From NCBI RefSeq assembly GCF_000302535.1, contig NC_018708.1:3348001-3412000 (forward strand): DNA of 64,000 nucleotides, written 5' to 3'. The position numbers were made by a program, and so were the translations under genes. The stretch is from Acidovorax sp. KKS102. Its GTDB lineage: Bacteria; Pseudomonadota; Gammaproteobacteria; Burkholderiales; Burkholderiaceae_C. A model generated the notes under the pieces. That model was not told the origin of the DNA. It did no database searches and saw only the letters and a list, made by a program, of their open reading frames with translations. Of this stretch, positions 1 through 11,485 are shown piece by piece. Each line of letters starts with the position of its first letter. Positions within the stretch are counted from its first letter, which is position 1.

Positions 1-1209
1 CAAGAGGGTGCCATCCGCTTTGCCAACGCCGCCAGCATGGAGCTGCTGGAGGCGCCCAGCATCGACAGCCTGATCGGGCGGCTGTCCGGCGACTTTGTGC
101 ATCCGTTGGATCAGGTGCGCTCCACCAACCGCATCCAGCAGGTGGCCGTGCCCGAGCATGCCGGACGGCCCAACAAGTCGTCCGAGTTCCGCATCCGCAC
201 CGAGCGGGGTAACCTGCGCATGGTGCTGATCAGCAGCGTGGCCATTGAATGGGACGGTGCGCCCGCCGTGCTCATGTGCGGCATGGACATGACGCACCAG
301 AGCGAGATCGAGGCCCAGTTGCGCGAGAGCGAGCAGAACTTCCGGCGCCTGTTCGACAACATGCAGGACGTGTACTACCGCACCGACGCGCAGGGCATCG
401 TGCAGCATGTAGGCCCTGGCGTGCGCCGCGTGCTCGGCTACGAACCGCATGAAATCGAAGGCCGCACCGCCGAGTCGTACTACCCCCATAGCAAGGACCG
501 CGACGCGTTCAAGGCCGCGATCATGGAGCACGGCGAGGTGTCGGACTTTCCGGGCCAGATGGTGCGGCGCGATGGCACGGTGATCGACATCTCCATCAGC
601 AGCCACGCGCTGTACGACTATGCCGGCAATTTTGCGGGGGTCGAGGGCATTTACCGCGACGTGACGCAGCGCAAGAACCTGGAGCGCGAACTGCAGCGCC
701 TGGCCACCACCGACATGCTGACGGGCATTGCCAACCGCCGCGCGTTTCTGGAATGTGCTGAGTCGGCCTATGCCCATTCACGGAGCAACGGCGAGCCCCT
801 GACCTTGCTGATGCTGGACCTGGACCACTTCAAGACCATCAACGACCGTTTTGGCCACCTGGAGGGCGACCGTGCGCTGATGGCGTTTGCGCAGGCCATC
901 AAGGGCCAGTTGCGCGCCAGCGATGCCGTGGGCCGGCTGGGCGGCGAAGAGTTTGGCGTGCTGCTGCCGGTGACTACATTGGCTGAGGGCCTGGAGGTTG
1001 CCACGCGCATGCTGCACAGCATTCGCGCGCTGGAGCTGACGGACGATGCAGGCCACAGCTACCGCGTCACCACCAGCCTGGGTGTGAGCACCTTCCGCCA
1101 GAGCGACCGCAGCCTGCGTGACATGCTCGACCGCGCCGACCAGGCGCTGTACCTGGCCAAGCACCGGGGACGCAACCAGGTGGCTTCGCTCGAAACATTG
1201 GGCGAGTGA
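1..1209 (+). CDS. Sensor diguanylate cyclase (PAS-PAS-GGDEF), 5' end cut off
   Basis: The reading frame is open from base 1, so the true start lies outside the window; 402 codons are visible. The order is the end of one PAS/PAC domain (about codons 1-105), a second PAS domain (about 110-225, beginning near ESEQNFRRLFDNM) and a GGDEF domain to the end. The active-site motif is GGEEF at codons 314-318. An inhibitory-site RxxD (RASD) sits five residues before it, so the domain looks catalytically competent and product-inhibited. Expected role: synthesis of c-di-GMP from two GTP in response to a signal sensed by the PAS domains. No membrane segment is visible in the part present. The ligand is unknown. 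Confidence 0.93.
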   Translation, partial: QEGAIRFANAASMELLEAPSIDSLIGRLSGDFVHPLDQVRSTNRIQQVAVPEHAGRPNKSSEFRIRTERGNLRMVLISSVAIEWDGAPAVLMCGMDMTHQSEIEAQLRESEQNFRRLFDNMQDVYYRTDAQGIVQHVGPGVRRVLGYEPHEIEGRTAESYYPHSKDRDAFKAAIMEHGEVSDFPGQMVRRDGTVIDISISSHALYDYAGNFAGVEGIYRDVTQRKNLERELQRLATTDMLTGIANRRAFLECAESAYAHSRSNGEPLTLLMLDLDHFKTINDRFGHLEGDRALMAFAQAIKGQLRASDAVGRLGGEEFGVLLPVTTLAEGLEVATRMLHSIRALELTDDAGHSYRVTTSLGVSTFRQSDRSLRDMLDRADQALYLAKHRGRNQVASLETLGE

Positions 1210-1269
1210 GCGCGTCTGTCGCCTTGAGCGGCGACGGATCAGGGCGGCGCCGAATCCCGAGGCCAGTAT

Positions 1270-1473
1270 TCAAAGGCGCATGCGTTCCTGCTGCAGGTTC
1301 CACAGGCAGGCGGCAATGCGCAGCAGCATCTCCATCACCTGCTCCGAGCCGCTGCAGGACAACTCCAGATCATCAATGATCATCGCCAGCTGCGAAATGG
1401 CGTCTTCGGGCGCGGTCGCGCCACCGCTGCGCGCCACCTCGGCAATCGCGATCAATACATCGGTGCGGTTCAT
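1270..1473 (-). CDS. Small hypothetical protein
   Basis: A 67-codon frame from an ATG at 1473; a GTG at 1530 would add 19 residues. I do not recognise a family. The product is mostly helical in character, acidic in the middle (EDAISQL, IIDDLEL) and ends in a basic tail. It lies between the convergent end of the cyclase gene and the end of the chemoreceptor gene on its own strand. There is no clear Shine-Dalgarno sequence before either start. It could be a real small gene or a chance frame in GC-rich DNA. Confidence 0.4.
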   Translation of the reverse strand: MNRTDVLIAIAEVARSGGATAPEDAISQLAMIIDDLELSCSGSEQVMEMLLRIAACLWNLQQERMRL

Positions 1474-1558
1474 GGCGCAGGACTTGGCGTGGTGGGTGGC
1501 AATGTCTCTGTCACTGGCGGCATAGGCCACGCGATGCAGAGACCACGCCGCCGCCGGG

Positions 1559-3220
1559 CTAGCGGGCCGAGATGGCCAGTTGCGCGTGACTGCCAGCCCC
1601 GCGCTCCAGAGCCACAGCAGGGGGCAACCCTGCCGTTTCCAGCAAGGGTGCGCCTGCAGCAGGCAGGGGCATATCTGGCGTCAGGCGGAACTGGTGAATC
1701 ACCTCCAGCAGGCGCCTTACCTGATTCTTCATGCCGGTCGAGGCGGACGAACTGTCATCCACCAGCGCAGCGTTCTGCTGCGTGGCCGCGTCCAGCTGGC
1801 GCACGGCCTCGCCGATCTGGGCAATGCCGCGGGCCTGCTCTTGCCCCGCCTCCTTGATGGCGGTGATGAGCGATACCACCTGGTTCACATGGTGCACAGT
1901 GTTGGCCACGCGTTCACCCGCCTGCCCCACCAGGGTAGACCCGCGCTCCACGCCCTGCACGCTGGCCGAGATCAGGCCGCGAATCTCCCGGGCCGCCATG
2001 CTGCTGCGCTGCGACAGGCCCCGCACCTCGCCCGCCACCACGGCAAAGCCCCGGCCCTGCTCACCAGCGCGCGCCGCCTCCACCGCTGCATTCAACGCCA
2101 GCAGGTTGGTCTGGAAAGCGATGTCGTCGATCACCTTGATGATGTCCGTGATCTTCTGCGACTGGGTCTTGATCTCCTGCATGGTGGCGATCACGTCGCG
2201 CATCACGCTACCGCCTTCGTTGGCCACGCTGCTGGCCTCCTGCGCCAGGGCGGTGGCACGTTGGGCGTTGTCGGTGTTGTGCTGCACCGTGATGGTCAGC
2301 TGCTCCATCGACGCGGCCGTCTCCTGCAGATTGGATGCCTGCACCTCGGTGCGGCGTGCCAGGTCTTCGGTGCCGCCCGCCATCACCACGGCCTCGTGGG
2401 CGACCGTTTCGGTGCTGGCGCGCACCTCGGTGATCACGCGCACCAGCTGGTGGTTCATCTCACGCAGGGCCCCCAGCAGCTCGGCGGTCTCGTCGTTGCC
2501 ACGCACATCGATCTGCGCCGTCAGGTCGCCCCCCGCCACGGTGCGTGCCAGCACCACGGCCTGACGCAGCGGCCGCGAGATGGAACGGGTGATGACCCAG
2601 GCCATCGCAGCACCTGCCAGCAATGCGAGGGCGGTGGCGGCCAGCATCCACCAGTGGATGGTGTCGCTCATGGCGCGCGCCCCGGCAAACTCTGCCGCAG
2701 CCACGTTGATCTGCAGCGCCACCAGGCGCTCGATGGCGTCCTGCACCTTGAGCGCATTGGGGCGGATCTGGGTGATGTACAGCTCCGAGCCGTCGTCGTA
2801 CTTGCCGGCCACCAGCGCGGCCGACGCCGGGATCAGGCCCTTGTCCAGATAGGTGGCGTTGGCATCGGCAAAGGCCTGCGCCAGGGCCTGCTCCTCGGCC
2901 CCCAGGGGCTTGGCGGCGTAGTCCTTCCACAGGGCCTGGATGCGCTCGACATTGGCGGTCAGGGCCGCGTGGCTGGCCTCCAGGTTGCTGGTTCCGGGGT
3001 CCATCAGCATGTCCATCACCAGCACGCGGTTGCGCTGCGTCAGGTGGCTGATCTCGGCCAGCACGCCCATGGGCACGGTGCGGTCGCCATACAGGGCAGC
3101 GCTGCGCTCGGTCAACCGCTTGGCCCCGCTGATGCCGCCCGCCGCCAGGGCCGATATCAGCAACAGCAGCACGGCAAAGGCCAGGGCCAGGCGGGTACCA
3201 ATTTTCATTTTTTGAAGCAT
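1559..3220 (-). CDS. Methyl-accepting chemotaxis protein
   Basis: A 553-residue transducer. A membrane segment lies at about residues 6-30, a helical periplasmic sensor at about 31-190, a second membrane segment at about 190-212 (around [13 protein letters not shown]), then a HAMP domain and the cytoplasmic signalling domain. The highly conserved hairpin tip ([20 protein letters not shown]) lies near residues 360-400. The last 40 or so residues are a Pro/Ala-rich tail without the NWETF-type CheR-binding pentapeptide. The ATG at 3220 was chosen because the membrane anchor follows at once; upstream codons in the frame encode an Arg/Pro-rich stretch unlike a transducer start. It signals to CheA/CheW; the ligand is not evident. 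It diverges from pstS. Confidence 0.92.
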   Translation of the reverse strand: MLQKMKIGTRLALAFAVLLLLISALAAGGISGAKRLTERSAALYGDRTVPMGVLAEISHLTQRNRVLVMDMLMDPGTSNLEASHAALTANVERIQALWKDYAAKPLGAEEQALAQAFADANATYLDKGLIPASAALVAGKYDDGSELYITQIRPNALKVQDAIERLVALQINVAAAEFAGARAMSDTIHWWMLAATALALLAGAAMAWVITRSISRPLRQAVVLARTVAGGDLTAQIDVRGNDETAELLGALREMNHQLVRVITEVRASTETVAHEAVVMAGGTEDLARRTEVQASNLQETAASMEQLTITVQHNTDNAQRATALAQEASSVANEGGSVMRDVIATMQEIKTQSQKITDIIKVIDDIAFQTNLLALNAAVEAARAGEQGRGFAVVAGEVRGLSQRSSMAAREIRGLISASVQGVERGSTLVGQAGERVANTVHHVNQVVSLITAIKEAGQEQARGIAQIGEAVRQLDAATQQNAALVDDSSSASTGMKNQVRRLLEVIHQFRLTPDMPLPAAGAPLLETAGLPPAVALERGAGSHAQLAISAR

Positions 3221-3534
3221 CTGAATCTTTCGTGAAGGTCCACCAGGGCGCCGCCGCCTTGTGGGAGCGAACGCGTGTTGCTGCAGGGGGTAAGCCAACC
3301 ACCCGCCGTGCACCAAGCCCCCGATGGGATGCGAAAGATACTAATTGTTTCAAATGACAGATTAGTGACTCAGCAAGAAACCTTCGCCGTTCAGGCCAAT
3401 GCTTCAAATCGCTGTCATTTTGCTAGGATCGGCACCGAAATCTATCCGTCTACTCAATGAACACGCGTGAATTTCACAGCACCTGAAATCGTGCATGGCA
3501 TATCGTTATTCATAAAAACCATTACATAAAACAC
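3221..3534. promoter_or_regulatory. Divergent intergenic region with a Pho-box-like site
   Basis: This 314-base gap between the divergent chemoreceptor and pstS genes is clearly more AT-rich than its surroundings, as expected for promoters. At 3412-3429 the sequence CTGTCAT, four bases, then CTAGGAT resembles a Pho box. The first half is a perfect consensus half-site and the second matches at four of seven positions. A reverse half-site TGACAG lies at 3355-3360. PhoB control of pstS is a reasonable but unproved reading. I see no gene here. Confidence 0.35.
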
Positions 3535-4605
3535 ATGAAATATATTTACTTTCTTTTGTTGGCGACCGTGGCCCTTGTGCAGGCGGGCCTGGCCAGCGCA
3601 CAGACCGTGACGGGCGCTGGTTCGTCGGCGGCGGCGCCCATCTACCGCAGCTGGGCCAAGGCCTATGCCAAGGCCACTGGCAGCGCGGTGGACTACGACC
3701 CGGTGGGTTCCAGCGCGGGCATGAAAAAAATCCAGCAACAGGCCGTCGGTTTTGGCGCGACGGACGTGTACCCCGCAGAGAAGGACTTGCTGGAGCACGG
3801 CCTGCTGGCGCTGCCCGTGGCCATCACCGGCATCAGCCCCATCGTCAACCTGCCCAAGGTATCCAACGCGCAGCTGCGCCTGACGGGCGAGGTACTCAGT
3901 CGCATCTTCATGGGCGAAATCACCCGCTGGAATGCGGCCGACATCACGGCGCTGAACCCCGATTTGCCCTTGCCTGACCTGCCGATCAAGGTGGTGGTGC
4001 GCGCCGATGGCTCGGGCACCACCTACAACTTTGCGGACTACCTGGGCAAGGTGAGCCCGCAATGGAAAAAAACCTACGGCGCCAAAACCAGCATTGCCTG
4101 GCCTGCAGGGATGCTGGCCTTCAAGGGCAGCGACGGAGTGGCCAAGGGCGTGCGCGACACGGTGGGCGCCATCGGGTATGTGGACCACGGCTACGTGGCC
4201 GAATACGGACTGACCACCGTGCAGATGAAAAATGCCGACGGCATATACGTCAAACCCTCCATCGACGCTTTCAAGGCAGCACTGGCCAACAGCGATTGGT
4301 CGGCCACCGGGGTTTTCAACAGCACCTTGACGCAGCGGCCCGGCAAATCGGTGTGGCCCATCACCATGGGCACGTTTGTGGTGTTCCCCAAGGTCACGCA
4401 GAACCCCGACCAGACGGCCCAGGCCTTGCGGTTCATTCTGTGGTCGTTCCTCAATGGCGACACCTTGGTGCAAGAAAATAACTTTGTGCGCCTGCCCGAC
4501 CGGGTTCAGGCTTCGGCATTCAAAATTATTACCTCCATCCGAGATAATCAAGGAAAACCGTTGGGCATGAGCTTGATATCGTCTTTCAATCGCTCATCGC
4601 AATAA
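3535..4605 (+). CDS. pstS: Periplasmic phosphate-binding protein (PstS-like)
   Basis: A 356-residue protein with a signal peptide (residues 1-22, cleavage after ASA). It has PstS hallmarks: GAGSSAAAPIY at the mature N-terminus, a DYDPVGSSAG block, a GEITRWN segment and RADGSGTTYNF near residue 145, which in the family contacts phosphate. PstS delivers phosphate to the PstCAB importer. No pstC, pstA or pstB is adjacent, so this is an orphan receptor or its partners lie elsewhere. The first codons are unusually AT-rich for this genome, perhaps to keep the start accessible. The Shine-Dalgarno sequence is weak. The next gene encodes a CYTH-CHAD protein, which also concerns (poly)phosphate. Confidence 0.88.
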   Translation: MKYIYFLLLATVALVQAGLASAQTVTGAGSSAAAPIYRSWAKAYAKATGSAVDYDPVGSSAGMKKIQQQAVGFGATDVYPAEKDLLEHGLLALPVAITGISPIVNLPKVSNAQLRLTGEVLSRIFMGEITRWNAADITALNPDLPLPDLPIKVVVRADGSGTTYNFADYLGKVSPQWKKTYGAKTSIAWPAGMLAFKGSDGVAKGVRDTVGAIGYVDHGYVAEYGLTTVQMKNADGIYVKPSIDAFKAALANSDWSATGVFNSTLTQRPGKSVWPITMGTFVVFPKVTQNPDQTAQALRFILWSFLNGDTLVQENNFVRLPDRVQASAFKIITSIRDNQGKPLGMSLISSFNRSSQ

Positions 4606-4707
4606 ATCCGCTTTCGCGTGAATCATTGATTATTCACAGATAACCAGCGCACCATCTTGATCCGGCATCGCCCTGTGAAGGGGATACCACAGGATAATGC
4701 CGCCACC

Positions 4708-6237
4708 ATGGAAATCGAATTCAAGTTCTGCATCCCGCCCGAGCGCCTGGCCGCTGTGCAAGCGGCATTGCGCCGGGGCCGGTGTACCGCCATCCGCATG
4801 GAGGCCCGCTACTTCGACACACCCGACCGCGCACTGGCGTCACGCGGCATTGCGTTTCGCCTGCGCCGCGAAGGCGACCAGTGGGTGCAGACCGTCAAGG
4901 CGCTGGGCGATGGCCCGCTGGACCGGCAGGAGCACAACGTCGCACGCGGCACCGCCACCGAAGGCAGCGCGCCCGAGCCCCAACCTCAATTGCACAGTGG
5001 CACCGTGGCGGGCGCGCGGCTGCAGCAGGCGCTGCAAGCCGCAGGCAGCCCCCTCGTCGAGACCTATGGCACCGAGATGGACCGGCTGACCCGCGACATC
5101 ACCCGCCAGGGAACCGTGGTCGAGCTGGCGCTGGACACCGGCCGGGTGGTGGCCCACCGGGGCACAGCCCGGCAGGCCGAAGCCCCCATTTGCGAGCTGG
5201 AGCTGGAACTCAAGACCGGGCCCGTGACGGGCCTTGCAGCACTCGCCGCGCAGTGGGCCACGCGGCATGGGCTGTATCTGAGCACCGTGTCCAAGGCCGA
5301 GCGGGGCGAGCGCCTGCTGGCCGCACCCGATCGCAGTTCGCCCCGCAAGGCCCGGCCCCCGGCCCCCCTGTACCAGCAACTGCCCGCCGGGCTGGCCCTG
5401 CAGCGCGCCGTGGTGGCGCAGTGCCTGCAGCAGATCCTGGGCCCTGCCAGCGACCTGGCTGAAGGGTCCAACGATGAAAAGCAACTGCACCAGTTGCGCA
5501 TCGGCATCCGCCGCCTTCGCACCGCCCTGCGCGAGCTGGCGCCCCTGGCCCCGGGCCACCTGGACCCCGCCCGGGAGCCGCCCCTGGTTCATGTGTTCCA
5601 GCAGCTCGGCCACCTGCGGGACCGCAGCCAGGTGATGCAGCGCATCGGTGCCGAACTGCGCGATGCCGGAGCGCCGCCCCTGTCCACCCACCCGAACGGC
5701 GCTACCGGGCTGGAGGCCCAGGCGGCACAGCACATCGTGCGCGATGCGGCCTTTCAGGAAGCGCTGGTGCATCTGATGGCCTTTACCACCCCAGGGCTGG
5801 ATGCCACGGGCAATGCCCCAGAAGGCCTGGACGCCCGTGCCACGCGCCGCCTACTGCAGCAGCGCCTGCGCGCACTGCACGCCCAGGTGCAAAAAGGCGC
5901 ACGGGGTTTTGCCACGCGCACGCCCCAGGCACAGCACCGGCTGCGCAAACGCCTCAAACGCCTGCGCTACCTCACAGAGTTCGTGGAGCCCGCGCTGGAT
6001 GCGCACAGCACCCGGTTTCTGGACAGCCTGCAGCCTGCGCTGTCCGCCCTGGGCCGCCTCAACGACGAGCGTGTGGCGGCAGCGCTGTACCGCGAGCTTG
6101 CAGAGTCCGGCGACCTGAAGGCCTGGTTTGGCGCAGGCTGGCTGGCGGGGCGGCAGGCCCAGTCGGTGGCCGCCTGCGAGCAGGCCTTGGCGCAGATGGA
6201 GCAAGCGCCCCGCCTGCGCAAAACCGGCAAACGCTGA
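4708..6237 (+). CDS. CYTH and CHAD domain protein (putative inorganic triphosphatase)
   Basis: A 509-residue protein. The start at 4708 places the CYTH signature ExExK at the extreme N-terminus (EIEFK, residues 2-6), as in the family; an upstream TTG in frame is unlikely. The CYTH domain occupies about residues 1-205. A CHAD domain follows at about 235-500, with its conserved basic helices (HQLRIGIRRLRTAL and HRLRKRLKRLRYLTEF). In the family, CYTH enzymes such as E. coli YgiF cleave inorganic triphosphate and CHAD domains bind polyphosphate granules. Placement after pstS suggests a role in phosphate or polyphosphate handling. The domain call is firm; the substrate is inferred. Confidence 0.9.
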   Translation: MEIEFKFCIPPERLAAVQAALRRGRCTAIRMEARYFDTPDRALASRGIAFRLRREGDQWVQTVKALGDGPLDRQEHNVARGTATEGSAPEPQPQLHSGTVAGARLQQALQAAGSPLVETYGTEMDRLTRDITRQGTVVELALDTGRVVAHRGTARQAEAPICELELELKTGPVTGLAALAAQWATRHGLYLSTVSKAERGERLLAAPDRSSPRKARPPAPLYQQLPAGLALQRAVVAQCLQQILGPASDLAEGSNDEKQLHQLRIGIRRLRTALRELAPLAPGHLDPAREPPLVHVFQQLGHLRDRSQVMQRIGAELRDAGAPPLSTHPNGATGLEAQAAQHIVRDAAFQEALVHLMAFTTPGLDATGNAPEGLDARATRRLLQQRLRALHAQVQKGARGFATRTPQAQHRLRKRLKRLRYLTEFVEPALDAHSTRFLDSLQPALSALGRLNDERVAAALYRELAESGDLKAWFGAGWLAGRQAQSVAACEQALAQMEQAPRLRKTGKR

Positions 6238-6257
6238 AGGGCCAACTGCACGGCACA

Positions 6258-6926
6258 ATGGCCCGCATGACGGACTCTCCCCCTTCGCGGCGCCAGTCGC
6301 CCTCCACACCCCGCCACCCCTCTGCGCGCACCGCCCAGCGCCCCACACCCGACAAAGACCAGATCGCGCTGCTGGAGCCTTTTGAACGCCTGGGCCTGGA
6401 CCGCATCGCCCTCGTCTCCACGCCTGCCCAGGCCGACCAGGCTTGCGATGCGCTGGCCGGTGCGAGCGCCTGGGGTTTTGACACCGAATCCAAACCCACC
6501 TTTGTGCAGGGCGAGGCGTCGGACGGCCCGCACATCGTGCAACTGGCCACGCTGGAGCGGGCCTGGGTATTCCAGCTGCACGAACCCGGCTGCCGCGCGC
6601 GCGTGGCCGAGCTGCTGGCCTTGCGCGGTGTGACCAAGGCTGGCTTTGGGCTGGGCGACGACACGAAGCGCATCCAGCACAAGCTGGGCGTGCAACCAGC
6701 CGATGTGCTGGAGCTGAACACCGTGTTCCGCCAACGCGGCTACCGCAAGGACATGGGCGTGAAAGGGGCTGTGGCGGTGCTGTTCAACCGGCGCTTCATC
6801 AAGTCCAAAAAAGCCGCCACCTCCAACTGGGCCAACGCCCGGCTGAGCGAGGCCCAGCTGGTCTACGCGGCCAACGACGCGTGGGCAGCGCTGCGGGTGT
6901 TCAACGCCTTGAATCTGTCCGCCTGA
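6258..6926 (+). CDS. 3'-5' exonuclease, DEDDy type (RNase D-like)
   Basis: A 222-residue single-domain exonuclease. The DEDDy motifs are visible: FDTES (motif I, near residue 76), KAGFGLGDDTKRI (motif II) and the closing YAANDAW (Tyr and Asp four apart). It lacks the HRDC domains of full RNase D, so it belongs with the short stand-alone exonucleases. The first 35 residues are Pro/Ser/Arg-rich and probably disordered; the ATG at 6267 is an equally good start. It follows the CYTH-CHAD gene by 20 bases and may be cotranscribed with it. Whether the substrate is RNA or DNA cannot be told. Confidence 0.85.
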   Translation: MARMTDSPPSRRQSPSTPRHPSARTAQRPTPDKDQIALLEPFERLGLDRIALVSTPAQADQACDALAGASAWGFDTESKPTFVQGEASDGPHIVQLATLERAWVFQLHEPGCRARVAELLALRGVTKAGFGLGDDTKRIQHKLGVQPADVLELNTVFRQRGYRKDMGVKGAVAVLFNRRFIKSKKAATSNWANARLSEAQLVYAANDAWAALRVFNALNLSA

Positions 6927-6980
6927 GGGATAAGGAGGGCACAACCGCCGTGACCCATCACGGCAGTCGCCATCCTATAA

Positions 6981-7037
6981 TCACTATCAAAAATATAGCT
7001 GCTCAGGCATATTCCACTAGCGCCACCAGCCAAAAAG
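6981..7037. repeat. Comamonadaceae interspersed repeat, copy A
   Basis: An AT-rich block in the gap between the exonuclease and fadH genes. It begins ACTATCAAAAATATAGCTGC, continues with CAGGCAT and CACTAGCGCCACCAG, and ends CCAAAAAG. Nearly the same 55-base string recurs inside cbiB at 31013-31072, and diverged copies occur near 16.6, 34.9, 56.7 and 58.6 kb. I recall related motifs being frequent in Acidovorax, Polaromonas and Rhodoferax intergenic DNA. No function is known to me. Confidence 0.7.
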
Positions 7038-7095
7038 ACCTCAACAACACGCCTGACAGGCCCTGTGAGCCCCTGCAGGCGATGTACGCACCGAC

Positions 7096-9268
<2,173 letters not shown>

Positions 9269-9277
9269 TCCCATTCC

Positions 9278-9910
9278 ATGGCAAGCCGCAATTCCCCACC
9301 CCTCACTTCATCCCCGGCCGAAGCACCCACCGACCGCCGCCAGGACATCCTGAACGCTGCCTTGGCCTGCGCGGCCGAAGGCGGCGTGGACGCAGTCACC
9401 ATCGACGGCGTGCGCGCGCGCTGCGGGGCCAGCGTGGGCAGCATCTACCACCACTTTGGCAACCGCGACGGCATCGTGGCGGCGCTGTTCTTCGAGATCT
9501 ATCACGACCAGTCGCGCAGCGTGCAGGCGCAGCTGGATGCCGCCCAGGGCGTGGAGGCGGGCGTACAGGCCCTGGTCACGGGCTATCTGGACTGGGTGGT
9601 GGCACAGCCTGAGCGGGCGCGTTTTCTGTTCCAGGCGCGGGGCGCCGTGGCCGCCGGCCCGCGCACGCCAGACCTGGCCGAGGCCGCGCGGCGCCGTAAC
9701 CAGGCACTGGTGGCCTGGTTTGAGCCGCACCGCCGATCCGGCGCGCTGCGCGACCTGCCGTGCGAGCTGATGCCATCGCTGGTGATGGGGCCGGTGCAGA
9801 GCTATTGCAGGGCCTGGCTGTCGGGCAATGCGGCCCAGGGCGGCCTGCCCTCGCCGACTACCTACCGCACCGAGCTGGCCGAGGCTGCCTGGCGGTCCGT
9901 CAGGGCGTAG
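9278..9910 (+). CDS. TetR/AcrR family transcriptional regulator
   Basis: A 210-residue regulator. The helix-turn-helix lies at about residues 20-66 (RRQDILNAALACAAEGGVDA, then VTIDGVRARCGASVGSIYHH), and the remainder is an all-helical ligand-binding domain. It is transcribed away from fadH, with three CTAGAA sites in the shared upstream region. By family precedent it would repress fadH and itself until an acyl-CoA or related ligand binds. The inducer is a guess from context. Confidence 0.88.
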   Translation: MASRNSPPLTSSPAEAPTDRRQDILNAALACAAEGGVDAVTIDGVRARCGASVGSIYHHFGNRDGIVAALFFEIYHDQSRSVQAQLDAAQGVEAGVQALVTGYLDWVVAQPERARFLFQARGAVAAGPRTPDLAEAARRRNQALVAWFEPHRRSGALRDLPCELMPSLVMGPVQSYCRAWLSGNAAQGGLPSPTTYRTELAEAAWRSVRA

Positions 9911-9934
9911 ATCGAGCGATCGGATCAGCTCCGA

Positions 9935-10162
9935 TCAGTAATGCGGCGGCAGCTCGTCGCGCAGGTTGCGCGGGCCGTTCGAGCCGCCTTCGGGCGCCTG
10001 CTGGCGCAGCTGGATGACCTCGTGCGTCAACCGGTCGATCAGTTGCTGCTGCTGGTAGATGGTCATGTTCAGCTGGTCCAGCAGGTCTTCGGTAAAGCTG
10101 GCCTTGATCTCCAGGCTTTCGAGGCGCTGGAGAACGTTGGCGAGATCGTTGGCGTCGGACAT
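9935..10162 (-). CDS. slyX: SlyX family protein
   Basis: A 75-residue protein, predicted coiled coil from about residue 8 to 55 (QRLESLEIKASFTEDLLDQL, then IYQQQQLIDRLTHEVIQLRQ), with the acidic/Pro tail ending LPPHY that typifies SlyX. The cellular function of SlyX is not established. The ATG at 10162 lies seven bases after the stop of the aminotransferase gene, so the two are probably cotranscribed. Its end lies 24 bases from the end of the convergent regulator gene. Confidence 0.85.
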   Translation of the reverse strand: MSDANDLANVLQRLESLEIKASFTEDLLDQLNMTIYQQQQLIDRLTHEVIQLRQQAPEGGSNGPRNLRDELPPHY

Positions 10163-10169
10163 GGAGGCG

Positions 10170-11360
10170 TCAGATCGCCTGGCCCAGGCGCGCGACGCCT
10201 TCGCGGATCTTGTCCACATCGGCCGTGGCAAACGACAGGCGGAAGGTGGCGTGGTCGGGGTTGGCGCAGAAGAACGGCGTGCCGGGTACAAAGGCCACGC
10301 CCTTCTCAATGGCACGCTTGGCCAGTACGTTGCCGTCGGCCACCTTGCCACCCGCGCCGGTGAGGCGCGCCCACACGAACAGGCCGCCCTGGGGCTGCAC
10401 AAATTCAATGGCGTCGCCCAATTCCTTGCGCAGCGCATCGCCCATGGCCTGGGCACGCTCGGCATACACCTTGCGCACATGGGCCAGCGTGCCGGGCATG
10501 CGGCCGGCCTTGAGGTACTGCGCGGCCGTGGCCTGGGCAAAGGTGCTGGTGTGTGCGTCGCTGAACTGCTTGCACATGGTGGCTTTGCCCAACAGTTCAG
10601 CCGGGGCAATCATCCAGCCCACGCGCAGACCAGGCGACAGCACCTTGCTCAAGCTGCCGCAGTGCACCAGCAGCTCACGGCTGCCGGGCACGCTGGCCGA
10701 CAGGTTGAGCAGGCTGGGAGGAGGCGCATCGCCAAAGTACAGGTCGCCGTAGGGGTCGTCCTCGACGATCAGGGTGTTGTGCTTCACCGCCATCTCGAGC
10801 ACGGCCTTGCGGCGCTCCAGGCTCAGCATGGCGCCGCTGGGGTTGCCGAAGGTGGGGATCAGGTAGACGAACTTGGGCTTGTGCTTGGCGATGAGCTTTT
10901 CCAGCTCGTCGGTCTTCACGCCGTTGCCGTCGATGGGCGCGCTGATGAGTTCGGCGCCGTACAGGCGAAAGCACTGGATGGTGGCCAGGAACGTGGGGCC
11001 TTCCACGATCACCTTGTCGCCGGGGCTGATGAGCGTCTTGCCCAGCAGGTCCAGCGCCTGCTGGCTGCCGGTGGTGACGATGAGGTGGTCGGCCGCGACA
11101 TCCTTGGCGCCCTTGCTGGTCATGAAGGAGGCCAATTGCTCGCGCAGCGGGTTGTAGCCTTCTGTGGCGCCGTACTGCAGTGCTGCGCCGGGTTCTTCGG
11201 CCAGGGCAGCATTGCTGGCGGCGCGAATGCCTTCCACGTCGAACATCGCGCTGTCGGGGAAGCCGCCTGCAAAGCTGATGATGCCGGGCTTGCCCAGCAG
11301 CTTGAAAAGCTCGCGGATGGCGGAGGTTTCTACGTTGTTCAGGCGGTCGGCAAATTGCAT
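10170..11360 (-). CDS. PLP-dependent aminotransferase, class I/II
   Basis: A 396-residue fold-type I aminotransferase. It opens with MQFADRL, as homologues annotated as 2-aminoadipate or branched-chain aminotransferases do; the codons before 11360 in frame look non-coding. Recognisable parts are ISFAGGFPD near residue 30, LQYGATEGY (cofactor phosphate region), VEDDPYGDLYF with the Asp that pairs with the PLP nitrogen, and GSLSKVLSPGLRVGW with the Schiff-base lysine. It resembles the aminotransferase half of MocR-like and LysN-like enzymes but has no DNA-binding domain. Substrate specificity cannot be read from the sequence. Confidence 0.85.
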   Translation of the reverse strand: MQFADRLNNVETSAIRELFKLLGKPGIISFAGGFPDSAMFDVEGIRAASNAALAEEPGAALQYGATEGYNPLREQLASFMTSKGAKDVAADHLIVTTGSQQALDLLGKTLISPGDKVIVEGPTFLATIQCFRLYGAELISAPIDGNGVKTDELEKLIAKHKPKFVYLIPTFGNPSGAMLSLERRKAVLEMAVKHNTLIVEDDPYGDLYFGDAPPPSLLNLSASVPGSRELLVHCGSLSKVLSPGLRVGWMIAPAELLGKATMCKQFSDAHTSTFAQATAAQYLKAGRMPGTLAHVRKVYAERAQAMGDALRKELGDAIEFVQPQGGLFVWARLTGAGGKVADGNVLAKRAIEKGVAFVPGTPFFCANPDHATFRLSFATADVDKIREGVARLGQAI

Positions 11361-11485
11361 GGCGTGGACAGAAGTGGTTGGCAACAAACCGTGCATTGTC
11401 GCCAATTGCGGCGCAGGATTCATGCGGTGTCCGCCCGAGAGGCTCTAAACTGGGTTTTCCCTCCACCGCCATAGCCCCGCCCGCC

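Noticed and set aside
1580..3235. A 551-codon plus-strand frame opposite the chemoreceptor gene
   Set aside because: Antisense to a clear chemotaxis transducer; composition is His/Gln/Arg-rich without domains.
11361..11423. N-terminal extension of the aminotransferase gene
   Set aside because: The added residues do not match the family start; the ATG at 11360 gives MQFADRL, the usual opening.
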